From contig JADJXH010000003.1 of the NCBI GenBank assembly GCA_016715895.1, positions 310,001 to 374,000 of the forward strand: a DNA stretch of 64,000 bases. Direction: 5' to 3'. Numbering within the stretch: position 1 is the stretch's first letter; the number at the start of each line of letters is the position of its first letter. The translations under genes and the position numbers were made by a program. The notes beneath the pieces were generated by a model. That model did no database searches. It worked only from the letters and a program-made list of their open reading frames with translations, and was not told the origin of the DNA. Of the stretch, positions 26,924-34,702 are shown one piece after another. The DNA comes from Flavobacteriales bacterium. GTDB taxonomy: Bacteria > Bacteroidota > Bacteroidia > Flavobacteriales_F > PHOS-HE28.

Positions 26924-27988
26924 TCAAGCGAGCTCGTCCCTGCCCAGCCGCTCCTTCAAGCGGTCGATCTCGCGGTCCATCACGCGGAACCACAGGGGCG
27001 GGAAGAAGGCCAGGGCCATCATGGCGGGATAGCCGGCGGGCAGCTGTGGGCTCTCGTCGAAGTGGCGCAGCACCTGGTACGTGCGGCTGGCCAGGTAATG
27101 GTGGTCGCTGTGGCGCGTGAGCTCCAGGAGGATCAGGCGGCCGAGCGGGTGGTCGGAGTTCCAGGAGTGGATGGGCAGCGGACGTTCGTAGCTGTCGCCG
27201 TTCCTCTTCCGCCGCAGGCCGTAATGCTCGATGTAGTTCACCGTTTCCAGCAGCAGGATGCCGATGAGCGCGGCCCCCAAGAACCAGCCCATCACTTCCA
27301 CGCCGAATTGGGCCGCGATCGCAACGACCAGCGCGACCTGGATCACTTGGAAGCCCAGCATCTCGTTGTGCCAGCTCCACACGGGCAGGCCCTTCTTCCG
27401 CAGCCGTTGCGCTTCCAGCTTCCACGCGCTGAGCCAGCTGCCGGTGATCGTGCGCACGAAGAAGGCGTAGAGCCACTCGCCGCGCCGGCTGCTGGCGGGG
27501 TCCGCGTCGGTGCTCACGTGTTTGTGGTGGCCGCGGTTGTGCTCGATGAAGAAGTGGATGTACAGCGTGGTGAGCAGCAGCGCCTTGGCCATGAACTGCT
27601 CGTGCTTGGTGGGCCGGTGCCCCAGCTCGTGCGCGGCGTTGATGCCCAGCACGCCACAGGCCATGCCGAAGGCCGAGGTGAGCCCCAGCTTCACCACCCA
27701 CGAGAGCTCCGCGGCGCTCACTTGCACCAGGAAGAAGAGCAGCAGGCCCCATTGGATGGGCACCAGGCTGTAGAGGATGAGGTCGTAGGTGCGGTCCTGC
27801 CTGGCCACGGCCTCCTGCACGGCATCCAGGTTGCGCGGGTCGGGTTTCAGGAACAGTTCAATGACCGGCAGCACCCCGAAGACGAAGGCCACCGCGGCGA
27901 AGGACCATGCGTTCCGCACCGCGAGCGAGGCCGCGACCACCCCGGGGATCAGGTAGACCAAGGAGTACTTGAGCGCGTTGGGGCGCAT
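26924..27988 (-). CDS. alkB: Alkane 1-monooxygenase, AlkB type
   Basis: 354 residues, integral membrane. The di-iron histidine motifs of AlkB are complete: HELGH (120-124), EHNRGHH (149-155), a NYIEHYG motif near 257 and RHSDHH near 287. At least five hydrophobic segments surround them. The enzyme hydroxylates terminal CH3 groups of n-alkanes in the inner membrane using rubredoxin as electron donor; no rubredoxin or rubredoxin reductase is in the window. Related membrane hydroxylases act on other substrates, but the NYIEHYG motif favours true AlkB. A TAACTTCG word (complement of 28006-28013) lies 17 bases upstream. Confidence 0.88.
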   Translation of the reverse strand: MRPNALKYSLVYLIPGVVAASLAVRNAWSFAAVAFVFGVLPVIELFLKPDPRNLDAVQEAVARQDRTYDLILYSLVPIQWGLLLFFLVQVSAAELSWVVKLGLTSAFGMACGVLGINAAHELGHRPTKHEQFMAKALLLTTLYIHFFIEHNRGHHKHVSTDADPASSRRGEWLYAFFVRTITGSWLSAWKLEAQRLRKKGLPVWSWHNEMLGFQVIQVALVVAIAAQFGVEVMGWFLGAALIGILLLETVNYIEHYGLRRKRNGDSYERPLPIHSWNSDHPLGRLILLELTRHSDHHYLASRTYQVLRHFDESPQLPAGYPAMMALAFFPPLWFRVMDREIDRLKERLGRDELA

Positions 27989-28030
27989 GGATGACAAGGA
28001 TGCCCCGAAGTTATTGAGCCCAAGGGGCGG

Positions 28031-28510
28031 CTACCACGTGTACGCATGCGGTGTGCTTCCCCGGATGAAGGTGTGCGACCGCGTGGGCAGCTTCTCGCCC
28101 TCCACATGCACCAGGTTCTGCTGTTCGTAGAAGAGGTCCTGCAGCAGGGTGTTCTGCACCAGCAGATCCTTCGGTGAGGTGATGCTGTCCACCTGCAGGT
28201 AGCAGTAGAGCGTTTCGCCGTCGAGCTCCTTGCCGATCCAGGTCCAGGTGAGCTGTTCCTCCTGCATCAGCACGAGGTGCTGCCTGAAGTAGGTGTTCAG
28301 GATGCTGTCGGCCTTGGGGTGCTCGCGATCGGACCCGAGCTTCAGCGGGGCCACGTTCTCCAGGGCATGCTCGATGTCGTGGGCCGTGATCCGCCAGGTG
28401 AGGTCGAGGGTCTGCGTGGCCGGGGAATGGCGGATGGTGAGGATGGAGACAAAGAAATCGTGGACGCTCAGCGCTCCGGTGAGGAAGAGGGCGAGGAGGG
28501 AGGCTTTCAT
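28031..28510 (-). CDS. DUF6702 family exported protein
   Basis: 159 residues with an N-terminal signal-like hydrophobic stretch (LLALFLTGALS). The rest, HDFFVSILTIRHSPATQTLDLTWRITAHDIEHALENV ... QHLVLMQEEQLTWTWIGKELDGETLYCYLQVD, matches the DUF6702 pattern: a beta-rich periplasmic protein of unknown role. In other Bacteroidota DUF6702 genes often neighbour an M1 aminopeptidase; here the M1 gene is the next non-IS gene but is divergent, with an IS256 element between them. A CACTTTTG word (complement of 28518-28525) lies 7 bases before the start. Confidence 0.7.
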   Translation of the reverse strand: MKASLLALFLTGALSVHDFFVSILTIRHSPATQTLDLTWRITAHDIEHALENVAPLKLGSDREHPKADSILNTYFRQHLVLMQEEQLTWTWIGKELDGETLYCYLQVDSITSPKDLLVQNTLLQDLFYEQQNLVHVEGEKLPTRSHTFIRGSTPHAYTW

Positions 28511-28531
28511 ACCGGTACAAAAGTGGGGATG

Positions 28532-28548
28532 AGTGGCGAGTCATGAGT
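28532..28548. repeat. Left arm of the hairpin interrupted by the IS256 element
   Basis: Bases 28532-28548 are an exact 17-base inverted copy of 30016-30032. More of the same gagtggcgagt words fill the space up to the insertion point at 28563. The two halves, now about 1.47 kb apart, were one intergenic hairpin before the element inserted. Confidence 0.65.
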
Positions 28549-28571
28549 AGCGAGTGGCGAGTAAATGCCGC

Positions 28572-29957
28572 GAGACTGTTCAGTAAAGTGTGTCAGGCCG
28601 GATTGCGAACTTCAACACCTGACCCATGGAGGACAAGACGGACAAGTTCGATTACGAAGCCTTCGAGAAGGAGGCCATGAAGCAATTGCTACTGGGCAAG
28701 CCCTTGAGCGGCAGCGATGGGGTGCTGACCCCGCTGGTGAAGCGACTGATGGAGGCCTCGCTACGGGGCGAGCTGAGCGCTCACCTGGCCGAGGAGCCGC
28801 CTGGAGGTAACCGGCGCAACGGACATGGGCGCAAGCGGATGAAGACCGCCCACGGAGAGGTGGAGATCGCCACGCCGCGCGACCGTGAGGGAACCTTTGA
28901 CCCGGTGCTGCTGCCCAAGCGCGAGCGCGTGCTGAACGCCGAGCTGGACATGAAGATCATCAAGCTCTACGGGCTTGGGATGAGCCAGCGCGACATAAGC
29001 GACCATGTGCGGGACCTGTACGGCATCGAGGTGAGCGAGGCCACGATCAGCGCGGTGACCGACCAGGTGATCGCCGATGTACAGACCTGGCGGCAGCGGC
29101 CCTTGGAGGCGCGCTACGCGATCGTGTGGCTCGATGCCATCCACTTCAAGGTGAAGCAGGAAGGGCGCGTGGTGAACAAGGCCGTATACACCGCCTTGGG
29201 CGTTGGCCCCGATGGCCACAAGGACCTGCTGGGCCTGTACGTGGGGCAGAGCGAAGGGGCCAAGTTCTGGCTGGGCGTGCTGGGCGACCTGCGCCAACGC
29301 GGCGTGGAGGACATGCTGATCGCATGCATCGACAACCTGAGCGGCTTCTCCGACGCGATCTCCTTGGTGTACCCACAGAGCGATATCCAGCTCTGCATCG
29401 TGCACCAGGTGCGCAATACCCTGAAGTACGTCAGCTACAAGCACTACAAGGAGGTGGTCAAGGACATGCGGGCCATCTACCGGGCTCCTGGTGAGCAGCA
29501 AGCGCTGCATGCCCTGGAGGTCTTCAGCGACAAATGGGGGGAACGCTACCCGCAGGCGGTGAGCTCCTGGCACACCAACTGGCCGCTGCTGGCCAGCCAG
29601 TACCGCTACAGCGAGCGCATCCGGCGGCTCATCTACACCACCAATCCCATCGAGGGCTTCCACGCTCAGCTGCGCAAGTACACCAAGACCAAGCGCGTCT
29701 TCGACAACGACATGGCCCTGCTCAAGCTGCTCTATCTGGCCCAGCAGCGCATCGTGGAGAAAATGGCCGCCAAGCCCATCTTCGCTTGGAGGGAGATAGC
29801 CGCCGAGCTACGCCTGCTCTTCGGCCCACGCTTCGATCCACAGGCGATCAACACCGATCAACAGGTTCTGAGTCTCCCCCGGACCCCCTCGTTCAAAACC
29901 CAACAACATCAACATCGTCAGCAATAACGATGATGACACACTTTATCTAACAGACCC
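28572..29957 (+). mobile_element. IS256-family insertion sequence, complete, with 8-bp target duplication
   Basis: 1386 bases. The ends are imperfect 24-base inverted repeats, left GAGACTGTTCAG then TAAAGTGTGTCA, and right (complement) GGGTCTGTTAGA then TAAAGTGTGTCA, 19 of 24 identical. AATGCCGC occurs directly before (28564-28571) and directly after (29958-29965), the 8-bp target duplication usual for IS256 elements. One intact transposase fills the interior. The intact ORF, clear ends and exact duplication indicate a recent insertion. Confidence 0.9.
28626..29927 (+). CDS. IS256-family transposase
   Basis: 433 residues, full length for the family. DDE residues can be placed in IVWLDAIHFKV (first Asp), IACIDNLSGFSDAI (second Asp) and the signature TTNPIEGFHAQLRKYTKTKRVF (Glu). 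The N-terminal half has the basic DNA-binding region (GNRRNGHGRKRMKTAHGEVEIATPRDR). It catalyses copy-out or cut-and-paste transposition of the flanking element. No frameshift or stop interrupts it. Confidence 0.95.
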   Translation: MEDKTDKFDYEAFEKEAMKQLLLGKPLSGSDGVLTPLVKRLMEASLRGELSAHLAEEPPGGNRRNGHGRKRMKTAHGEVEIATPRDREGTFDPVLLPKRERVLNAELDMKIIKLYGLGMSQRDISDHVRDLYGIEVSEATISAVTDQVIADVQTWRQRPLEARYAIVWLDAIHFKVKQEGRVVNKAVYTALGVGPDGHKDLLGLYVGQSEGAKFWLGVLGDLRQRGVEDMLIACIDNLSGFSDAISLVYPQSDIQLCIVHQVRNTLKYVSYKHYKEVVKDMRAIYRAPGEQQALHALEVFSDKWGERYPQAVSSWHTNWPLLASQYRYSERIRRLIYTTNPIEGFHAQLRKYTKTKRVFDNDMALLKLLYLAQQRIVEKMAAKPIFAWREIAAELRLLFGPRFDPQAINTDQQVLSLPRTPSFKTQQHQHRQQ

Positions 29958-30015
29958 AATGCCGCCAACCGACATTTCCTGAGGCGGACATTTTACTCAC
30001 CACTCACTACTCGCC

Positions 30016-30032
30016 ACTCATGACTCGCCACT
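30016..30032. repeat. Right arm of the interrupted hairpin
   Basis: Exact inverted partner of 28532-28548. It ends 8 bases before the TACTTTCG promoter word of the M1 peptidase gene, so the original hairpin sat just upstream of that promoter. Confidence 0.65.
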
Positions 30033-30052
30033 GCCCACGTACTTTCGCAGAC

Positions 30053-32428
30053 ATGCCTTCGAAGCTCTTCCTCGCCCTTTGCACAGCGGTCATAGCCTGC
30101 ACTGCCACCCTCGCCCAGGACAGTCCCCGCTACGGCCGCGACAAGTTCCGCCAGCTCGACCAGGAACTGCCCACGCCTAACGAGCAGCGCACCGCCAGCG
30201 GAGCCCCCGGCCACGCCTACTGGCAGATGAAGGCCGACTACGACATCCACGTGGAGATCACCGAGCCCAAGGCCGGGGAAGGCGTGCTGCCGAAGCTGAC
30301 GGGCTACGAGACCATCACCTACCACAACCAGAGCCCGGACAAGCTGGAGTACCTGTGGCTGCAGCTCGACCAGAACATCTTCGAGCCGGGCAGCGACGCC
30401 AACACCACCCGCACGGGTACACTACCCGACAGCGTGGGCCTGAGCCAGCTGGACAAGTGGGTGAACCCGTTCGACGGCGGGTACAAGATCACCGGTGTCA
30501 CCGATGCCAATGGCGGCAAGCTGAAGTACACCATCAACAAGACCATGATGCGGGTGGACCTGCCGAAGCCCCTCGCGCCCGGTGCCACCTTCAGCTTCAA
30601 GGTGAGCTGGTGGAACTGGATCAACGACCGCATGAAGTGGGGTGGCCGGGGCGGCTACGAGTACTTCCCCGAGGAGGACAACTACATCTTCACCATCGCG
30701 CAGTTCTACCCGCGCATGTGCGCCTACATGGACTACAGCGGGTGGATGCACAAGCAGTTCCTCGGCGCCGGTGAGTTCACCTTGGACTTCGGCGACTACA
30801 CGCTCAGCATCACCGTACCCAGTGACCACATCGTGGCGGCCACCGGCGAATGGGCCAACGCCTCAAGTGTGCTCACCGCCGCCCAACAGAAGCGGCTCGC
30901 ACAAGCCCGCACGAGCTCCACCCCCGTCATGATCGTGACGCCGCAGGAGGCGCTGGACAACGAGAAGGAGCGCAGCAGCGGCACCAAGACCTGGGTGTAC
31001 AAGAGCAAGAACGTCCGCGATGTGGCTTTCGCCAGCAGCCGCAAGTTCATCTGGGACGCGATGAACCAGCCGGTCAAGACGAATAACGTCCTATGCATGT
31101 CGTACTACCCCAAGGAGGGCAATCCGCTCTGGGAACAATACAGCACCAAGGTGGTGGCGCACACCATCAAGACCTACAGCAAGTTCACGGCCGACTACAT
31201 CTACCCGGTGGCCATCAGCGTGCACACCGACCGCATTGGCATGGAGTACCCCATGATCTGCTTCAACGGCGGGCGGCCCGAGAAGGACGGCACCTACAGC
31301 GAGCGCACGAAGTATGGCATGATCGGCGTGATCACGCACGAGGTGGGGCACAACTTCTTCCCCATGATCATCAATTCCGACGAGCGGCAGTGGACCTGGA
31401 TGGATGAGGGTCTCAACACCTTCGTGCAATACCTCACCGAGCAGGAGTGGGACAAGGACTACCCCAGCTGGCGCGGCAAGCCCCGCAACATCGTCGATTA
31501 CATGAAGGGCGACCCCAACGCCGCGCCGGACAAGGTGAAGGCGCGCATCGAGCCCATCATGACCAACAGCGAGAGCATCACGCAGTTCGGCAATAACGCC
31601 TACGGCAAGCCCTGCACGGCGCTCAACATCCTGCGCGAGACGGTGATGGGCCGCGAGCTCTTCGACCACGCCTTCAAGACCTATTGCGAGCGCTGGAAGT
31701 TCAAGCACCCCACGCCCGCCGATTTCTTCCGCACCATGGAGGATGCCAGTGGCGTGGACCTCGACTGGTTCTGGCGCGGCTGGTTCTACACCACCGACCA
31801 CGTGGACATCGAGCTGGCCAACCTCCGCTACAAGCGCATGGATCCGCGCGATCCGCTGCTGGCCGAAAAGCTGAAGCGTGAGGACAAGGCGCGCGAAGTG
31901 CCCGACCTCAGCCGCCAGCGCAACATCGACGCGAAGCTGGACTTCGTGGTGGACCGCGATCCCACCACGCGCGACTTCTACAACAGCTACGACCCGCTCA
32001 CCGTCACGGAGCGCGACATAGCGGCCTACGAGAAGTGGAAGAGATCCCTGAAGCCTGATGAGCTCGCGCTATTGAACGAGGACATCCATCTCTACGAACT
32101 TTCCTTCAAGAACATCGGCGGGCTGGTGATGCCGTTGATCCTCGAATGGGAGTACACCGACGGCACCAAGGAGGTGGAGCGCATCCCCGCCGAGATCTGG
32201 CGCATCAGCGACGACATCTCCAAGGTCTTCGTGAAGCGCAAGGAGGTGGTGCGTGTCATGCTCGATCCCTTCCTCGAGACCGCCGACTGCGACCTCAACA
32301 ACAACAGCTGGCCGCCGCGCATGGTGCCCACGCGCTTCGATGTGTTCAAGGAGCAGCAGTGGCGGCAGCCGAACCCCATGCAGATGGAGCGCAACCGGAT
32401 CACGGGTGGGGAGATGAAGGGGAAGTGA
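30053..32428 (+). CDS. M1-family zinc metallopeptidase (aminopeptidase), exported
   Basis: 791 residues with a signal peptide (LFLALCTAVIACTATLA, cleavage near AQDS). The zinc site is HEVGH near residue 430, with the third ligand Glu 18 residues later in WMDEGLN, giving HExxH-x18-E. The exopeptidase GxMEN motif is not obvious; GMEYPMICFNGG occupies its place, as in other Bacteroidota M1 proteins. It is probably periplasmic or surface-exposed and acts in peptide use. The ATG at 30053 is preceded by TACTTTCG (30040-30047) with a gap of 5 bases. The IS256 element lies upstream but leaves this promoter intact. Confidence 0.88.
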   Translation: MPSKLFLALCTAVIACTATLAQDSPRYGRDKFRQLDQELPTPNEQRTASGAPGHAYWQMKADYDIHVEITEPKAGEGVLPKLTGYETITYHNQSPDKLEYLWLQLDQNIFEPGSDANTTRTGTLPDSVGLSQLDKWVNPFDGGYKITGVTDANGGKLKYTINKTMMRVDLPKPLAPGATFSFKVSWWNWINDRMKWGGRGGYEYFPEEDNYIFTIAQFYPRMCAYMDYSGWMHKQFLGAGEFTLDFGDYTLSITVPSDHIVAATGEWANASSVLTAAQQKRLAQARTSSTPVMIVTPQEALDNEKERSSGTKTWVYKSKNVRDVAFASSRKFIWDAMNQPVKTNNVLCMSYYPKEGNPLWEQYSTKVVAHTIKTYSKFTADYIYPVAISVHTDRIGMEYPMICFNGGRPEKDGTYSERTKYGMIGVITHEVGHNFFPMIINSDERQWTWMDEGLNTFVQYLTEQEWDKDYPSWRGKPRNIVDYMKGDPNAAPDKVKARIEPIMTNSESITQFGNNAYGKPCTALNILRETVMGRELFDHAFKTYCERWKFKHPTPADFFRTMEDASGVDLDWFWRGWFYTTDHVDIELANLRYKRMDPRDPLLAEKLKREDKAREVPDLSRQRNIDAKLDFVVDRDPTTRDFYNSYDPLTVTERDIAAYEKWKRSLKPDELALLNEDIHLYELSFKNIGGLVMPLILEWEYTDGTKEVERIPAEIWRISDDISKVFVKRKEVVRVMLDPFLETADCDLNNNSWPPRMVPTRFDVFKEQQWRQPNPMQMERNRITGGEMKGK

Positions 32429-32440
32429 CGCGGACGTGCG

Positions 32441-32767
32441 ATGGTCACCCGCGAAGAGATCATTCAATTCGTTCGTGATCGTCTTGGCTTCACACCGACT
32501 TCAACTACCAAGTTCTGGTGGGATACGGGCGTGGTAGGCTTGGATGTGATCGCGTTCTGGGAGGAGTTCGCCCAGCATTACGGTGTCGATCTGGAGGTCG
32601 CCGACGAAGGCTATGACTACGGGGACAGCGACGCCGGTCTTGGGGATGCACTAGCGCACCTCTGGAAGCGCCTCACCTGCCAGCGAGTGAGTCGACCTCA
32701 CCACTTCGCCATTGATCACCTTGTTGAGGTTGCGAACCGCAAGAAGTGGTTCGATCCCCCGCGATGA
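32441..32767 (+). CDS. DUF1493-like acyl-carrier-protein-type small protein
   Basis: 108 residues. It opens EEIIQFVRDRLGF, continues WWDTGVVGLDVIAFWEEFAQHYGVDLEV and ends AIDHLVEVANRKKWFDPP. The pattern (helix, G-x-D-V-I-x-F-x-E-E-F, then an LTI-like HLVEVANRKKW) matches DUF1493, whose members resemble acyl carrier proteins but usually lack the phosphopantetheine Ser. No DSL motif is present here. Function unknown. It starts 12 bases after the M1 stop and may be read from the same transcript. Confidence 0.65.
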   Translation: MVTREEIIQFVRDRLGFTPTSTTKFWWDTGVVGLDVIAFWEEFAQHYGVDLEVADEGYDYGDSDAGLGDALAHLWKRLTCQRVSRPHHFAIDHLVEVANRKKWFDPPR

Positions 32768-32799
32768 TCCCGGTGGACCTCCTGCGCTGCTTTGCAGTA

Positions 32800-32807
32800 T
32801 ATCTTTG
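32800..32807 (+). promoter_or_regulatory. Perfect Bacteroidota -7 word (TATCTTTG) for the toxin-antitoxin pair
   Basis: TATCTTTG matches TAnnTTTG exactly and lies 16 bases before the antitoxin ATG, so the pair has its own promoter and a very short leader. No TTG is found at the expected -33 position. Confidence 0.5.
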
Positions 32808-32823
32808 AACAACTCGAACTTCC

Positions 32824-33060
32824 ATGAGCACCTCCGACCTCAAGCTCAGCCTGATGGAGCGCCTAGCCTTGGTGCAGGACGCTGGTTTCCTTCAGCGCCT
32901 CAAGCAGATCTTCGACAAGGAGCTCGGCACGGGGGATGAGTTCACCGATGAGGAGCTCGCCGAGCTGCAGGAGATCGATCGTCGTCGCAAAGCGGGTCTG
33001 GATACCTATCTGTCCGTGGAGGAGGCCATGCGCATGCTCCGCGAGGGCCGTCGGGCATGA
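32824..33060 (+). CDS. Antitoxin of a ParE/RelE-type module (putative)
   Basis: 78 residues, acidic in the middle: FTDEELAELQEIDRRRKAGLDTYLSVEEAMRMLREGRRA. The C-terminal S-V-E-E-A-M-R pattern resembles addiction-module component antitoxins of ParE-type pairs. The ATG overlap with the following ORF (ATGA) supports coupling. The N-terminal half is helical and presumably dimerises; no clear DNA-binding fold is visible, so self-repression is unproven. Confidence 0.75.
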   Translation: MSTSDLKLSLMERLALVQDAGFLQRLKQIFDKELGTGDEFTDEELAELQEIDRRRKAGLDTYLSVEEAMRMLREGRRA

Positions 33061-33347
33061 ACTATTCGGTGGTCGTTCGTGCGGCCGCCCAGGCCGAAGC
33101 GGTTGATGCGTTCTTGTGGTATGAGGCACGAAGCAAAGGGTTGGGAGTCCGCTTTGCGGATGCCTTGCAAGCCTGCTTGGACCAATTGGCCACCGATCCG
33201 AAGCACCAGAAGCGCAACGGCGACTTTCGGCATGTGATGGTGGAGAAGTTCCCATATCGTGTTGTGTTCATCGTTGAAGACAACACCGTGTACGTCTATC
33301 AGATCCGCCACACCAGCCGCATACCGAGCAAGCGCTTCGGCCCCTAG
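33057..33347 (+). CDS. RelE/ParE-family toxin
   Basis: 96 residues. The ParE-type pattern is seen: a first strand YSVVVRAAAQAEAVDAFLWYEARSKGLGVRFADALQACLDQLATDP, then strands VMVEKFPYRVVFIVEDNTVYVYQIRHTSRIP. The C-terminal YRVVFIV...VYVYQIRHTSR is typical. RelE-type proteins cut mRNA on the ribosome and ParE-type inhibit gyrase; which applies is not decidable here. The start overlaps the antitoxin stop by 4 bases. Its own stop overlaps that of the convergent SRPBCC gene. Confidence 0.85.
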   Translation: MNYSVVVRAAAQAEAVDAFLWYEARSKGLGVRFADALQACLDQLATDPKHQKRNGDFRHVMVEKFPYRVVFIVEDNTVYVYQIRHTSRIPSKRFGP

Positions 33348-33781
33348 CCCTGCTTCTCCGACCACGCCTTGAAGCGCTCCTGGATCTTCGCGCTCTCCTT
33401 CTTGAACGCGCCGGGCATCAGGAGGGCCATGACCTTCATGAAGCCACGCATGCGGAACTCGTTGTCCGAATGCCAGATGGTCCGTGACGGGCCGGCCTCC
33501 TCGAAGGTGTTCCGCACTTCGTTCCACACGCCGCCGGTCTCGTAGGTGCCGCAGAAGGCGCGTGGGAGGTCACGCTCCGTGATGGTCTCCACCATCTCGA
33601 TCTCCCGCTTGCCCATCCGGTACCGCAGACGGCTGTTGGCACCCACCTGTCCCGGCGTGCCACTGATCGGCTCGAAGCTGATGAGCGCGGGCTGCCATTC
33701 CTTCATGGTCGTCGGGTCGTCGAAGAGCTGGACCATCCGGTCGCGCGGCAGGTCGATGGTGATGCTGGTGCGGAACTTCAT
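33344..33781 (-). CDS. SRPBCC (START/Bet v 1-like) family protein
   Basis: 145 residues. The opening MKFRTSITIDLPRDRMVQLFDDPTTMKEWQPALISFEPISG and the C-terminal long helix (MKVMALLMPGAFKKESAKIQERFKAWSEKQG) are typical of polyketide-cyclase/Bet v 1-like SRPBCC proteins, which bind hydrophobic ligands. No catalytic residues can be named. A TAGCTTGG word (complement of 33787-33794) lies 5 bases upstream. It shares strand with the diacylglycerol kinase gene but is separated by its own promoter-like word. Confidence 0.75.
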   Translation of the reverse strand: MKFRTSITIDLPRDRMVQLFDDPTTMKEWQPALISFEPISGTPGQVGANSRLRYRMGKREIEMVETITERDLPRAFCGTYETGGVWNEVRNTFEEAGPSRTIWHSDNEFRMRGFMKVMALLMPGAFKKESAKIQERFKAWSEKQG

Positions 33782-33838
33782 GACCGCCAAGCTAGGGCCT
33801 GGGGGAAGGAGCGCGGGCGATCTCGTGGCGGGCCGTGC

Positions 33839-34702
33839 TCACCGCACCACCCACAGCCGCTTGGGTTCCAGCCGGAACCGCACTTCGTTGCCGATCACGG
33901 CCGGTTCGCCGTCCAGATGCGCGAGGGACCCGGCCTGGTGCACCTGGGCCTCGCGGGTGAGAATGGTGCGCACATACCGGCTCTTGTCCGCGCGGTTGGC
34001 GTACACATCGTAGAAGGCCTTCAACAGCGGGATGAAGGAGGGCTTGCTCACGATCTGGAGCTCCGCGAGGCCGTCATCGGGCCTCGAGCCGGGACTGATG
34101 ATGGCCCCGTTGCCGAACTCGCGCGTGTTGCAGAACACCAGCATGAGCACCTCGTGCTCGGTGGTCTCGTGGTTGGCCTTCACCACAACATGCATCGGCT
34201 TCGCGCTCAGGATGTCCTTCAGGATGATGCGCATGTAGTTCCACATCCCGCGCGCTTCGCTGCGGTCGAATTCCCAGGCCACGCGCGCGTCGAAGCCGAT
34301 GCCGGCCGTGCCGAGGAAGAGGCGGTCGTTGAGATGGCAGACGTCCATGATGGCCGGGGTTCCCGTGAACGCCCGCCGCAGGGCCGCCTCGGGCTTCAAG
34401 GGCAGCTGGAGCGAGCGGGCGTAGCCATTTCCGCTACCCATGGCCACCACACCCAGCGCGACCGGTGTGCCCACCAGCCCCGCGGCCACGGCGTTCAACG
34501 TGCCGTCACCGCCCACGCTGATCACCCGTAGCGCGCCGTCCTCCACCGCCTGCTGGGCGAGGGTGGTGCCGTGGCCCGGCGCTTCGATCACCCGCACCGT
34601 GAGCGACCATCCGAGCTCCGCCGCAAGGCGTTCCGCCGCCTGCTGCGCGGTGAGCGCGCGTTTCCGTCCGGCCCGCGGGTTCAGCAGGAGCCAGGCGTTC
34701 AT
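33839..34702 (-). CDS. Diacylglycerol/lipid kinase, DagK/YegS family
   Basis: 287 residues. The nucleotide-binding loop GGDGTLN spans residues 64-70, and a second motif MGSGNGYARSL lies near 95, as in the DAGK catalytic family. A later GIGFDARVAWEFD and a C-terminal beta domain ending DGEPAV complete the fold. It phosphorylates diacylglycerol or a related lipid on the inner membrane. It overlaps the LtaS-like gene by 4 bases (ATGA), so the pair is co-translated; diacylglycerol released by LtaS-type enzymes would be its natural substrate. Confidence 0.88.
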   Translation of the reverse strand: MNAWLLLNPRAGRKRALTAQQAAERLAAELGWSLTVRVIEAPGHGTTLAQQAVEDGALRVISVGGDGTLNAVAAGLVGTPVALGVVAMGSGNGYARSLQLPLKPEAALRRAFTGTPAIMDVCHLNDRLFLGTAGIGFDARVAWEFDRSEARGMWNYMRIILKDILSAKPMHVVVKANHETTEHEVLMLVFCNTREFGNGAIISPGSRPDDGLAELQIVSKPSFIPLLKAFYDVYANRADKSRYVRTILTREAQVHQAGSLAHLDGEPAVIGNEVRFRLEPKRLWVVR

